A DNA stretch of 64,000 nucleotides from Ichthyophonus hoferi (Eukaryota; Opisthokonta; Ichthyosporea; Ichthyophonida; Ichthyophonidae), in contig NAOQ01000020.1 of the NCBI GenBank assembly GCA_002751075.1, positions 240,473-304,472 of the forward strand, given 5' to 3'. The notes beneath the pieces were generated by a model. It did not search any database. It was given only the letters and a program-made list of their open reading frames with translations, and had not been told where the DNA came from. Both the position numbers and the translations under genes were made by a program. Shown piece after piece: positions 51,693-63,650 of the stretch; the stretch's first letter is position 1, and every line of letters begins with the position of its first letter.

Positions 51693-53627
51693 ATGCAGCA
51701 TAACAATACTAGTAGTACTAGAAGGATATCTTCGGAAATACCTTCTAAACTAAGTAAACAATCAGCCCTACTATTGGCTCGGAGGAAAAGATTAAGTTTA
51801 CCAAAAAAGGCGATGGGAACAGGTCAAAATAATGACAGAGCCAAATACCTGCAAGCGACCCTGTCAAAATATCTTTCTACCCCCTCTCCAACTAATACTG
51901 ATGCTACTGTTCTGGCGTGTATGACTGTAGGTCAACTACCAGTTCCAACAGTAGAAAATACAAGTAGGATTCAGAGTGGAGCTATAGTGCCGGGGGAGGA
52001 TAACACCGACTTATGTTCAACCTATAATAGTAGTCATGTAGTACCACAGGAAAGGCCCATTGGCACACCAGAGGCAATAAAAGCGATTACCGTAGGTTTG
52101 CAAGTGAAATTCGTGCCAGAAGGCATGGCACCTACAACCTATAGTCAACAAAAGTTGCTCCCACCTACCATACCAATAAAAACAAGCCCCCCCATTACTG
52201 GCCAATCAACACAACTTCTTAACCCACTATTAGACCAATCAGTGCCCTCCTTTAATAGCCCTGATCACACAAACGAGATACATTGTACTGTGCCTGCACT
52301 AAATGAAAAGAATTCAAGAAATAAAAAAACAAAAGATCATATACTTGTAAAGAAAAAAAGAGTAGCAGGAATGGGGGCAAAACTACGGGCCTATTTAGAA
52401 CTAAACCACACGGAAGGAGTAAGGGACATGACACTACCAATGGTTGCATTAGATGACGTGCCTATTGTTGAGACTACACCTGCTATGAGACAGCAGAGAA
52501 AGAGAGCAAGAGATGAGCAGATAAAGTATGCCTCCTCTCATGTGCTATTTACCCGTCTTTTAAATATTTTTCTTGTACTTTATGCTGCTTGTTTGTGAAG
52601 AGAACTATGGATTGTGGTTGTCCTCTAAGCCCTTGCATAATCTTTTTATATTATTTTTATAGCCCTTCTAAAATATTGTTTGGATTATCTACATCCCTGT
52701 TTCATGGTGTATATGTTTAGACAATGGTATTTGTGTGCATACAACTGTGTGTACGTCTGTAAGTGTGTATATATGCCTTTGTCTTTGGGGAGTGCCTGTG
52801 GATACTTAGGGTTATTCAGGAGCGGGCTTGTTAGTATATTATATATGTTGAGTGCAAATATTTGACATTTATTAGTAAAGGCGAGAACCGTTTTATTTGT
52901 GTTGGTCCAGTTATAGGTCCTGGCTACCATAACAGACATGCTTATTGCTCTCTTCTTTTGATTAATAAACATATAGATACATACCCTATCCATCCTCACT
53001 GCCTTCCTGTTAATTTTTAATATTTTTTCTATTATAACCTCTCTTATTCTTTTATCAAGGTTCTATCACGCGTGCTATTATTTGACTATTTTTGGGTCTT
53101 GATATTCAACTAGGTATAGTACAATACCCTCTGATATAGATTTTCCTAAATGCTATTGGCTTTCTCAACTACTATGTTTGGGGTGGTAGGAATTACAAGG
53201 AGACCTGTTGTAGAGAGGAGAGGGAGAGAAGGATGGCCCGACGGGTCAAGGCTGTTAATCCAACTGAGAAAGTAGGTCTTTATAAAAGAATCACATACTA
53301 TCAAGCGTGAAAGGGAGGTAGTATAGAGGGACCGGCGGGATAGGGTGATGGGTAATATAATGAATAGGGAAGTATGTAGAATTTAAAGCTAGTATAATAG
53401 CACAACCACTGGATAAAGGACACTGAGTGTGATGATTGCCTAGGAGGGTATATAATGGCTGACTGGTCGGGGTGAGCATAGAATTGACCTATTGTATCTA
53501 GGGGTGGTGTATGTGTCTGACCAATAGTGTGATATCACAGGAGGTCCCTGGTGGTAAACGTATGGTTCGGTTCTCCAACGATCCAAACTATCATATCTAC
53601 AGCCTGGATAGCTCAGACCTTTTCTGA
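51693..53627 (+). CDS. Unrecognised basic, low-complexity protein with a candidate PP1-docking motif
   Basis: Three exons: 51693-52525 (ending in phase 2), 53190-53271 and 53541-53627, giving about 333 residues. I do not recognise the family. Residues 1-200 are serine-, threonine- and proline-rich and probably disordered. About 215-255 is basic (KKKRVAGMGAKLRAYLE). About 265-305 is a charged helix (MRQQRKRARDEQIK, then REERERRMARRVKAV). The C-terminus reads GKRMVRFSNDP and ends in SLDSSDLF. RMVRF fits the RVxF pattern used to dock protein phosphatase 1; this is pattern matching only. The exon 2 acceptor at 53189/53190 was chosen because it restores the frame; another AG at 53197-53198 does not fit the donor phase. 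The start is the first ATG in a long open frame, with stops upstream. A nuclear location is plausible from the basic clusters. Confidence 0.68.
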
Positions 53628-54542
53628 CCTTTCTTTCTTATTGGGTCTGTATCATGGTGTACATTCCTTGGTGGGTCTGTTCCGTCTCAATCAGAGTATA
53701 TCCAATTATTGTGTAGTAGTGTAAGGTGGTTGGTAGCTTTTACATATTGATATGGTCCCAAACTAGCGACGGATGTATATTATAAAAGGTCAGTCAATAG
53801 GGTTGCATGTAAACCACTTTTAGTTAAATTCATAAATTCCTACTGTAGTCGGCTAGCTATATTTCTGATGACTAGTTCATGTCATTGTCTTATAAGGGGC
53901 TAATTAGACATCCCATCCCTACCTATTACGTTAATTATCCTTGATATATTAATTGAACACATAATATATACATATATATGTATTGATACTTTACTTACAA
54001 TTAGATGATATTCCATCCGGGCTATTCTCCATTTAATACACACTTCCCAAGGAGAGATTTTTATATATATTTAGACAAATATGCATACAAAAGATATACA
54101 TATATAAATTAATTAATATGTACATGTATGCATATGTAGATACCTCAATATAAGTTAATATAACGACACACTCCCTCATACCGTTATACATTTATCAAGA
54201 GAAATATATGTACCCCCCAACAAAACCACTTTTATCTCATCTCCTATAGTTAGTATACCGTGGGATTGTGCCTTTGATGGTGAAAGGAGTGTTTTATATT
54301 ATTTTAAATAAGAGATTATCCTTCAGGGACCAATCACATCGGGTGGATATATGGGTTTGAATAATCACTTCAGTTCAGGCCATTAAATGTGCCTGTAATT
54401 ATTCTTCCATGAATGTAGTAATCTCAAATACACTAATGATTAATATGCATTATGAATTTGTAAATATACAGCCAGTACTATATACTTTGACCAATTATTA
54501 TGAGCCTCATTTAGGTACACACTGGTTGCTGTTAAATTTAAA
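53628..54542. other. Intergenic region between convergent genes
   Basis: No gene-like frame. It holds the 3' ends of the unknown plus-strand gene and of SGPP. It is AT-rich, with short TA-rich runs near 53960-54110. Confidence 0.5.
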
Positions 54543-54548
54543 TTTATT
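54543..54548 (-). terminator. Possible SGPP polyadenylation signal
   Basis: TTTATT on the plus strand (AATAAA on the minus strand), about 235 bases downstream of the SGPP stop. Chosen by position only. Confidence 0.35.
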
Positions 54549-54780
54549 TATAAAACAATGCATAAGCGCTTTCTAATTAGGTTGACAAAAAGCATAATAC
54601 TTTTCTTTCTAGACCAGCTAGATGTCCCTTTATAAATCTATGCCAAGCTATGAATAAATTGTGTGTATATAATTCGATCTAGCAGCTACCAGACAACTCG
54701 CTATTAGCCATGTCCTATAGTATCCTACCTACGTTGCAAACATTACCTCCCCCTGACCTACTTACTATACATACCATCTT

Positions 54781-57700
54781 CTAAATAGAAAGACGGCCAA
54801 ACATCCAGGGGATGATTACCACGGCTGCATATGCCATGGACGGATATGTTATGAACTGCAATAGAGGACAGGGAGAGAGATAGTTGCATTATTACCAGGG
54901 GTGATAGATAGTACAGGTCACTATGGTATAGTTAATTATGCTATTGGCATTATCCTGATATTCTAACGTTGTGAATTTATGTTACGGGGAGATATCATTC
55001 CATGTAGCTATATGGTTCTGTTTGTCTACCTATGTGTACTTGCCTCTAAGGTGACACTGTATATCCCAGTAAACCAGTTTAAACATGGCTATAATTACTG
55101 TGTGTCCATGGGGTATGCATAAGAGGCTAGTTAGTAGTCAAAGCTGCACCAAGTGTTATTCCTAAAGCCTATGGTATGCAAAGAGGAGGGGAAAGTACCT
55201 TAACTGGAATCTCTACAGCATAGCGATGCTTAGGATTGATGTCTGATGGAGGTAACAGGGATACCATGAGAGATATGCCCAAGGTCTTAGCGACTATTCG
55301 TATTAGTCCCAATGAAGAATAGCCTGGGTGGGATATAGATTAGCATTATATATATGGCCCCATGCCGTACATATGTACAATCTGTAACACATAATCCATG
55401 TCGTCCTTTATACGCATGCATGGACATGTTATTATCAAAATAAAGTTATATGTGTTATATGAAGCTCATTAAGTCATCATTGGTACTAGACGGGTAGACG
55501 GATACATATTAAGGTTACAAGCATTATTAAGGGATAGCCGAGCATGTATGAATTGAATTATATAAGACTATACAGATAGTAAGTGATGCCACCTTGGCAA
55601 CCAAGATAACCATGGTGACCCCATATATTCTAATAGGCTATTGTTCAATATCACCCGGCTAAACATTCATTGAATTGTAAAATCTATTATGCAAAGAGAG
55701 AAGCATTCTGTATGAATGAAACAAAAAAAAAGAGTGCTGTACATATGTATAAGTAGTGACGAACGGCCAGCCATAACTATAAACAAATATTCAAAAAGGG
55801 AAGATATGATGGTGAGATCGAAAGATACTAAATATAGAGAAAAATCCAAAGAGAATCATTGGCAGCATTAGAGAGGGACCAATAAAAGTTCAGGAGATAT
55901 TAAATCAAGCAATCAGGTTATATCTCGCTTAACCATAGAAGGAAAGAACTTACCTAGAACCAAACGCTTAACTATAATAGCCATACCATCGTGTGATAGT
56001 AAAGGGATTCCAGCCTGTATAGGGGTTGGCGGGATAGGTACAATGTTGATTCCGGCTTGTATCCCAGTGATTACACCTAAGTAGACTGAGAGGAAGGTGG
56101 CCCTGAGATATATATATACAGAGAAAGAGAGAGAAAGGAAGACGAATATATGTACAAACAGGAAGGCAAAATGATGGTGAGATAATATAAATGAAAGTAA
56201 TAGAGCTATAATGTTCGTACGGATGTAAATTGATAGTAAACATCTAAGGCAATAACTACAGACCACCAAGTCCCTCATTCATAGAGGCACAGATATTAAA
56301 GTATGCAAGATTTATAGCTCATTATTACATCACTATTACATCATCATTTCATTATTTTCAGACTACCATAAACTCAATAATTATCCAATAATCTACAAAC
56401 GATAAAGTAAACATTTATTTCTGATTCTACTCCCTTACTGGTACACTATACTATACTACACTGTACTATAGTAGTTAAATGCACAAACAATCATGCACAA
56501 GCCCGTTATAAAAGCTCACGTATCGCCATAGGACGGAGACCACTCGTCCAATTTAGGATGGATATAGATCAACAGGGCGGTAGCCGCTAGCAATTCTATA
56601 GCCCAGGTATCAGACGCCACTAGCCAGTGATCAATTCTACCCGGCATGTCAAAGCCCACATATAGTAGTAATATACTATAGCCCAGGATAGTACCAACCA
56701 CTACGTCAGGCACAGAGTGGGCACCCTGTAGGGTCGGTACAGTAACATCAATTTCACATCATAGTACAGTAACATAGCATAATATAAATATATGAACAGG
56801 AAGGCTAGCTAGGCGGATATTAGGACACTAATGGTATAACACAGCACAATAACATGTATTACCTACAAATTATCACAGATGATCATTTCATTTTATCCTT
56901 CCTATGTTTATTCCTTGGTTAAACAGACAGGCAGATGTCCACCCCTATACTACCTATTCCTTCATCTACAACTACACAACATCATTGTAATGGACGAGAA
57001 CACTCCTAAAAAAATGTAAGGGGGTAGAAAGGCAGAGACACTGGGATGTTAGCTGCCTTTATCACATGGTATATGTATGCTATTCCATGGTAGATATATT
57101 CTATACAGATACATGCTAAGATAAACTCACTACTTACCAAATAAAGACGTGATAGACTAACGGAAGCCCACACAAACAAAGGAATGACTCCGCTATATAT
57201 AGAGCATGTGCCTTGAGACCAAGCCACCAGAAAGAGATACATGGGAAGGGAAGCTGACGCCATCGCGTGGGTACTAGGGAGACCAAAGTCAAGCTCATGT
57301 AAATTGTGTAGCTGAAGCTGTTGTTGTTTAAAAAACAAAAACAACGGGTTAATAATATATATATATGATACAAATACTAGCAATGTATACCACTGTTCGT
57401 AAGATATTTGAAGTTATTAGCAAGATACAGGAATAAATAATAAATATGGTAGTTTTGATTGGGCAGTTGATATTGTATCACAGGTATACCTAAATAAGAA
57501 AGTGTACCTATTAGTTGAATACTTATGTGGGCTTATCTCATCGCATCATTATGTGTATATTGCTATAGTTACCAAAGTAAATAGACAAACTCAAGCTCAT
57601 GCAGCTAGCCTATCATAGCCAATTTTAAAAAGCATGTGCCATGATTTTTTATCACATTAATATTTAATTTAAGGCAGTGATTGAAGGAAGGTATACTTAC

Positions 57701-58659
57701 AACAGGCTTGGAGGGGCGAGGAAGCCTAAAAGATTCCTTTAGGACCTGTCCTATATGAAAGGTAAGGGTAAAAAGGCAGACTACATGTACCAGCAGGGAA
57801 GGGGTTCCTAGCCAGGCTAAGCCTGCTAGTAGCACGACAAACCCTAGTTCATTCCCTAGCTCGGAAACTATCTTGAAGTATAGTGTTAATGCTGCATAGC
57901 CTTTAGATCTATCAGGGGTTACACCTAGTGCCTGTTGGACAAAAGCTACAGTGGCATTGCTCTCCTCTACCTGAGAAAATAGTGTGTTAATGTATATATA
58001 CAGTAGCCACGCATATAGATGCATAGATTGTGTGTATTCCTATATATATATATATATACTAAAATTCATATTTGATGATATATGAAAATATAATGATATG
58101 CAGGCAAGTGGTAAAGTACAAATACAGAGTGAGGGTATCTGTTCCCTCCAATAATACCTGTTGAAGTATAACAGAGCATACAACTCATGGTAAATATAGG
58201 GCATATCGTCTACCTATACTCTTTTATACAAGCATATAACTGCTATATATTCATCACAGTTACGTCTATATAGGTAAATACCCTTTCCTTGTGTCGGCCA
58301 ATCTATAAGGTAGTGTGTCTAAGTATATTTCCTAATGCAAATGTTATTAAGGTAACCAAGGGGAACACTAATATAGAAGTACAGGCATACCGTAGGAAGC
58401 AAGTATATAAGTAGTTTGTTGTTTATCAAGTTAGGTATAACCATACTATCACAGCTTAGAGATAGATGGTGATAAAATTACGATAGGTTCAATAAGGGTC
58501 TCGTATATAACTAAAAATGTACGCCATCACATACAATACAATTCATATACTAATATACAGCGATACATCTATGCAGTATGTTTTGAAGTGTGCATTATAT
58601 TCCTGTACAGATAAGTTCGTCCTTACCTTCTTCAATAGCCAGGGCCGTACTCTCTCCAT
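54781..58659 (-). CDS. SGPP: Sphingosine-1-phosphate phosphatase (SGPP/LCB3 family, PAP2 superfamily)
   Basis: Seven exons, high to low: 58659-58627, 57970-57701, 57317-57138, 56725-56520, 56102-55954, 55323-55199, 54855-54781, giving about 345 residues. The enzyme dephosphorylates sphingoid base-1-phosphates at the ER membrane. All three PAP2 phosphatase motifs are present: K89-x6-R96-P97 (KESFRLPRP), P115-S-T-H118 (GLPSTHAM) and S157-R-x5-H164-x3-D168 (SRLYLGAHSVPD). The family-specific C-terminus also matches: YGDTATFL recalls human ADTTTIL, and VEIPVKFITY recalls EVPYKFVTY. Many hydrophobic segments are seen. Exon 1 codes only 11 residues (MERVRPWLLKK); its phase-0 donor fits exon 2. Exon 3 may instead start at 57311, two codons shorter. 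The N-terminus is much shorter than in vertebrate SGPP1. The gene is divergent from CRCP. The symbol is given for the family, since SGPP1 and SGPP2 cannot be separated here. Confidence 0.94.
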
Positions 58660-59419
58660 CGGTGTTAAAAAAGTCATTTTAAAGTTCAATAACAACCAAT
58701 GCTATATGATACATAAAGAATAATACAATGAAGGTAATATACAAACGTAGCCTAACAAACTATAGCAATCTGTGGTAGTGTCTTCTTGTCCAAAGGCTTT
58801 GGGGACTCCAATTGTTTGATGTACTGTAGTCCTTTTAGCTGGGCTAGCAGTAGTAATAGAAATTGAGTTTAGTCTATTTTCAATAGACAGTTGAGATGGA
58901 TTTAACGTGATTACAGGCGTAAATGTTGGATCTATTCCCAGTTATCTATAGTAGACTTAAAATAAACAGAAAATCAACTTTTTCCTTAATGTGTTTAAGT
59001 GGGATAACACAAGGTGACTGAACAGAAATAGTTTGCTACGTTTATTACTTACTACTACCAATTATATTGTGAAATTGGCAGCAATAAATAAATGCACAGC
59101 TTTTGTGCAACGATGTTCTTACAATTGACCTGTATCGATTTTATTTTAGTATCAAATTAAAACTAAGGTCCGACAATTATTGGACACACATTACTTTAAT
59201 GATCTTACCTGGTATTTTATATCATGAAATATTAGTTGCTCCTGTAAATATCTATCCGTGTTCCGATTGGATTTATTAAATTAAACCAATTATTAAATGA
59301 TATTTTGACATATAGTTCCCAAGTTAATTAACTACGTTAAGTTGTAATTTAGATGACCGAACACCAGGTGATAACCTGTAGTGCACCGTGTGTTTACCTG
59401 TTGACTCCTTTAGCCTAAT
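58660..59419. promoter_or_regulatory. Shared intergenic region of divergent SGPP and CRCP
   Basis: About 760 bases separate the two divergent start codons, so both promoters must lie here. A CCAAT-like 'ccaatt' occurs on both strands near 58809, 59054 and 59286. No clear TATA box stands out. Confidence 0.45.
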
Positions 59420-61168
59420 ATGGAAGTGTATGTATTCTCATTTCTGAACCTCCTTCTCCCTAGGTCTTAGCATCCACTACTGTATAATATGAATATTTAT
59501 CTTCGATGTTTTCCTGCTATTTTTTTCTAACTTTATGCAAGTAATACTCTGCCCAAGCCTACTTTTCTTAAGTATACAGGTTTACAAGTTAGTTAAAGAG
59601 CTACGTACGTGTTGATGTTGAGGAGCAGTTTTTCTATACTCATATGTTCATTTTTCTCTTAACACTATATCTTATCTACGGCTATATAGTATTATTTTCT
59701 ATTATATACACAACATCACCTAGCCAGTTTCATAAAATAAATCTTATATAACCCTCTCCTATTTATACACTAATATATGCATATGGTGGCCCTCCCTAAC
59801 AGACGGAATCCACTCGCTGCACTTTTAAGTAACTATGAAGTGTATGATTTATTAAAGACTGGACAATATGCCAACCCAGTGAAAAAAGAGAAGAAGCATG
59901 GGAAGGACAAGGTGGACAATACAGAGCGAAAGATCTCACCTAATGTTGTCACTGTCACATATGAGGTCAGAGCCTTTATATTTATGCTCATCTTTCTTCA
60001 CCATTGTATTATTTCACTTATTCGTTATATTCTTTATTCCATATTTGCTATCTCTTTTTCTATGTTCTCTCTCCCTCTCACTTCTTATTTTAAAATTATT
60101 GCAACGATTCAACAACTTAATAACTATACGCGCGCACACATGCAAATGCCCCCTGCTCATTGTGAATTATAATTCCTTCTTCTGCAGTCTTGCTGTGAAG
60201 TAAGTCTACTACAAACTGCTTAGCGTGGAATTTTATTAATATATTTAGCTTGCACTCTATATGCATACATACTCCTAAGGTCCTTTTCAGCGTTAACTCC
60301 CTTTTTTTATTATTAGGTAATTAAATACCTAGAGGATACGCTGGCAGCTAAACAGACAGCAGCCTCAGTAGAGGGCCTTCTGAGAGCCCTTCAGCCCTAC
60401 AATCTAACTCGGGGAGAGAAAATGATGATTCTCAATCTAGGTCTTACTTCTGAGGTTGATTTGCATGTGGTGAGTTGGAGAGGGTAAATATGGATGGATG
60501 TATATAGCTATTGAATGGAATAGGTGATCCTTTTCAACCTAGATGCTTAGGATTCAGCTTTAGTTATTCATATAAATTGTAACGAGGGCTAACTAAAAAG
60601 GAGAGATAGCACAGGGTCGGACTAAATAGCCATTATTGAATGCATATGATGATTATTTTGTATGCATATGGTCTATTTGGGGTTGCAATGTATTTGTATT
60701 ACATATTGAAATGATCGACACTGTAAGGAGCACTGAATGTTATGCGAGTTCCAGATGAATATGTAAAATTGAAGATGACCCTCTAATATTTCCCCCTCTT
60801 TACCCGCCATTTATATAGTCACCCTCTTTTGTACTATTTTTATTTGAGCGATGTGTTGCGGATAGTTTTCTTGGGGACATGTGTGTTATATTATTATTTA
60901 CATGGAATAAATATATTGTTGTTTAACTTCTAATGAATGGATGATATTTATGCAATTAAGTAATGTAAATATTCATAATTGCACTATACTGACATGGAAT
61001 GACAGTAAACTGGATAGAACTTCTATTAGCTAACACGTTGTACACTCGTTCCTCTCCCTATAGTTCCTTGAGGAATGTGAAGAACGATTGACTGACGATC
61101 AGATCCAGGAGGTAATCCGATTGGTCAAGTCCTTTATCCCAGAATCTGAGGGTAGCAAAGCAAACTAA
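59420..61168 (+). CDS. CRCP: CRCP/RPC9 orthologue, RNA polymerase III subunit
   Basis: Core exons: 59420-59427, 59803-59965, 60317-60469 and 61064-61168, giving 142 residues. A 12-base exon at 60188-60199 with very good splice sites would add four in-frame residues (SCCE). RPC9 (yeast Rpc17) pairs with RPC8 to form the stalk of RNA polymerase III. The match to human CRCP is end to end: ALLSNYEVYDLL, VTVTYE, LRALQPYNLTRGEKMMILNL, EECEERLTDDQIQEVI. The first coding exon is only 8 bases (ATG GAA GT, donor gtatgt). Joined to 59803 it gives MEVRNPLAALLSNYEV, which parallels human MEVKDANSALLSNYEV and is why this start is preferred over the in-frame ATG at 59777. The lysine-rich loop after residue 30 occupies the same place as in human. 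Confidence 0.93.
60188..60199 (+). other. Candidate 12-nt microexon of CRCP
   Basis: A tract 'ttcttctgcag' precedes the 12 bases and 'gtaagt' follows. The length keeps phase 0, so both inclusion and skipping are in frame (YE-SCCE-VIKY or YE-VIKY). Human CRCP has no such insertion at this point, which suggests an optional or lineage-specific microexon. Confidence 0.55.
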
Positions 61169-61316
61169 TTGTTAATTATTTTGAGTATATATTACACAAT
61201 ATACTTTACTTGATAATATTTTAACTTGGTGGGGCTCTTTATCTTATGTTTTTTTCTTTATTCTAATGAAGCCTTGGTGCTATATGTATATATATATGTT
61301 TAGTTGAAAAATGATC

Positions 61317-61322
61317 AATAAA
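61317..61322 (+). terminator. Likely CRCP polyadenylation signal
   Basis: AATAAA about 150 bases after the stop codon, the first clear hexamer downstream. Confidence 0.6.
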
Positions 61323-62088
61323 TATCTACCTTTGGGAGAGTACCCCATACTCGACTAACTACATGAATAATGCCTGTCCCATTAGCCATTTTATGCCGGT
61401 TATTATTCTTGCTTTGGTTTCTTGTGCAGAAAATGCCCTGATCTACATCAAGTTGCAGTTGCTTTATTATGTTGTGAGACAATTTTACATGGGTTATATA
61501 TGTTTACACACATTATACAATTTGTAGCCAAAAAAACTGATTGTTGATGGAGCATAAATCTAGTCTAGAACGTGATCCAGTGCAATACTGTTGAAAATAC
61601 AAACTAAATTAGTAGGAAGATGCTTCCAATAGAAATATAGTTTAATTTCCACTTACCACAACTATTGACAATATTTTATAGATTAGAAGCCAAACACAAT
61701 GTTTCTCTTAAATGCCAATGAACGTAAGGCCAATAATAATATTGGAAATAACATGGGGATTGGTAGTTTTTGTCTATTCACTATATTGGCCCATGCGGCC
61801 TTCATTAGGACTAATGAATATGAATATTGACAACATATTGCGTACAATAGCGATACTTACTAGAATATCTTTTTAACTGTCATCTACTTGTGCCCGCAGA
61901 TTATTTCCTCTTATGCTATGTTATGCTATGTTATGCTATATCAAAAGACAACAAGACATTCCAATGAATCTGACCATCAACAACGCATCATCTTGAGTTG
62001 GATCATTTTAACTTTTTAACTTTTTAACCATTCTTCATCCCTTGTATAAGAATTTGCCGATTTACCAGCTTATTTTATCGGCTATCGG
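61323..62088. other. Intergenic region with short tandem repeats
   Basis: No gene-like frame. It contains three copies of TTATGCTATG at 61911-61939 and three copies of CTTTTTAA near 62006-62028. The right end leads into the promoter of the secreted-protein gene. Confidence 0.6.
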
Positions 62089-62129
62089 CCAATAATAAAC
62101 ACCACCCGATCTAAACAAAATGTATATAA
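62089..62129 (+). promoter_or_regulatory. CCAAT and TATA-type core promoter of the secreted-protein gene
   Basis: CCAAT at 62089-62093 and TATATAA at 62123-62129, 70 bases before the start codon. Spacing is ordinary for a TATA-driven promoter. This is the only gene in the window with such a clear TATA box, which fits a strongly or conditionally expressed gene; that inference is mine. Confidence 0.6.
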
Positions 62130-62198
62130 CGCAAAGATATATGTCAATTCTCTTAAAATTATAGTTCGGTTCCATCATTAACATCAGTATTACTTAAA

Positions 62199-62654
62199 AT
62201 GTCAGTTAAGCAATTTATATCTCTATGCCTAGTTGCGGCATCAGCTTTTGCGGCCCCTGCAGTCTTCACTGGTACTGCCTGTCCATACGCTAGCCTCGAT
62301 CATTGCAATAAGAACCAACGGAGTGGAGATTACTGCACAAATGTAGTGTTTGGACAATGCATTGCATCTCCAACTGTATTCGATCGTTTTAAGAACATCT
62401 TGACTTATAACCCTCAATCCAATACCATCAGTTATCAACGTTATACTGATAGCACATGCCAGAGTCAGGACGAGACATGGTCTAGTCCGGTGCCCACTGG
62501 TCAACCTGGTGAATGTATTGGACCCATCGCCAACAGTAACAATATTGATTTTTATGTCCGCGTGACAGTGCACCAACATCATCCAAATGTTATGTATAAT
62601 CATATTAATGATGAGCAGGAATGTGACGATTCTATTGAACCCGTTGCGGCCTAA
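62199..62654 (+). CDS. Small secreted cysteine-rich protein, unrecognised family
   Basis: A single uninterrupted frame of 151 residues. Residues 1-18 are a textbook signal peptide (MSVKQFISLCLVAASAFA) with likely cleavage before AP. The mature part has seven cysteines (28, 36, 46, 54, 87, 106, 142), suggesting disulphide bonds in an extracellular domain, and an acidic C-terminus (EQECDDSIEPVAA). The pattern Y-x-D-S-T-C near residue 87 is typical of small extracellular proteins of amoeboid and other protists, but I cannot name a family. It is the only intronless gene in the window and has its own TATA-type promoter; AATAAA lies at 62872-62877. It could be a lineage-specific secreted effector, wall or matrix protein; none of these is established. 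Confidence 0.75.
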   Translation: MSVKQFISLCLVAASAFAAPAVFTGTACPYASLDHCNKNQRSGDYCTNVVFGQCIASPTVFDRFKNILTYNPQSNTISYQRYTDSTCQSQDETWSSPVPTGQPGECIGPIANSNNIDFYVRVTVHQHHPNVMYNHINDEQECDDSIEPVAA

Positions 62655-62871
62655 GTCTGCATTGCCAGACTATTAGCATATAGAGTTACAATACCCATGT
62701 CGATCCAAACAGCTGTACGGTCTATTGTGTATGTGGTTGGGAGATGATCTGTACGTTATTTCTGCCCTTTCCGATTTTGTTTCAGGCCTTTATATTTATT
62801 ATTATTGTGACAGGACGTACGTTGTTATTGATTAAATTTCGCTCAATTTAACGAACCTAGGAAGTTATTAG

Positions 62872-62877
62872 AATAAA
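62872..62877 (+). terminator. Possible polyadenylation signal of the secreted-protein gene
   Basis: AATAAA about 220 bases after the stop; another lies near 62929. Confidence 0.5.
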
Positions 62878-63169
62878 TTGAAATTCGATATATGAATATA
62901 AACGCTTTTTTATCCTACTTATAACTAATAAATAAAAATGTATATATCCCAGTAAGTTCTCTTGTCTATGGTGCAGCTCTTATAATATGTTGCAGTAAGT
63001 AGATTTGCTACAATATCGTTAACTCGATGAACACGTAATTAATTATTACTACGTGTTGTCGATACATAGTTTGCATGTAGATAACTAGCCTATGAGCCAT
63101 ATAAGGAAACACCACGAATATTTTATGATTGGCTCCATTCAAGTTATTGAAATTACGTTGATGTTAACC

Positions 63170-63650
63170 AAAAGTTAACACTGACGATAAAACAAGGTGT
63201 AAAAGAAACCAAAAGTCAATAAAGGACGCCCGCTCACACACACGCAGTATCAATAGAAAAATACGAAGTTCTCGTAAACGCACACAAAAAAACTTTGTAT
63301 TTAATTATATATATAATATACGTCTAATTTACCAATAGCTCCCGTGTACAATAATTAATGTCCAGATCGTTCGCTCGTTCAGAGCTCAGAGAACTGCTTA
63401 CTAGCATTAAATAGTGACGATAGTTCTTATTTACATCGTAATATATTATCACTTACTAATCAATCTCATTGTCCAATTTTTACATTCGCACTCAAACACA
63501 TTAAAGCATCTATCCCTTCTGAATTAGAACAAAGATAGAATTACTACATCCAGTTTCCTGAAGAGTTGGTGTGGGCCTAGAATAGAACCTAGCAACTGAG
63601 CCTTAAAGACAGATCTAATCAAGATTACTAAACTAGAATTTTTAGTTTTA
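63170..63650 (-). repeat. Dispersed repeat, family A, copy 2 (inverted)
   Basis: The reverse complement matches 100-595 block for block, including 'aagcagttctctg', 'gaacgagcga', 'acgagaactt' and the 'tgtgagcggg' end. It is non-coding, with some small insertions and deletions relative to copy 1. Confidence 0.75.

Noticed and set aside
59777-59802. Start of CRCP at the in-frame ATG within this stretch
   Set aside because: The sequence looks like a pyrimidine tract and acceptor (ccctccctaacag), and an upstream 8-nt exon restores the conserved MEV start.
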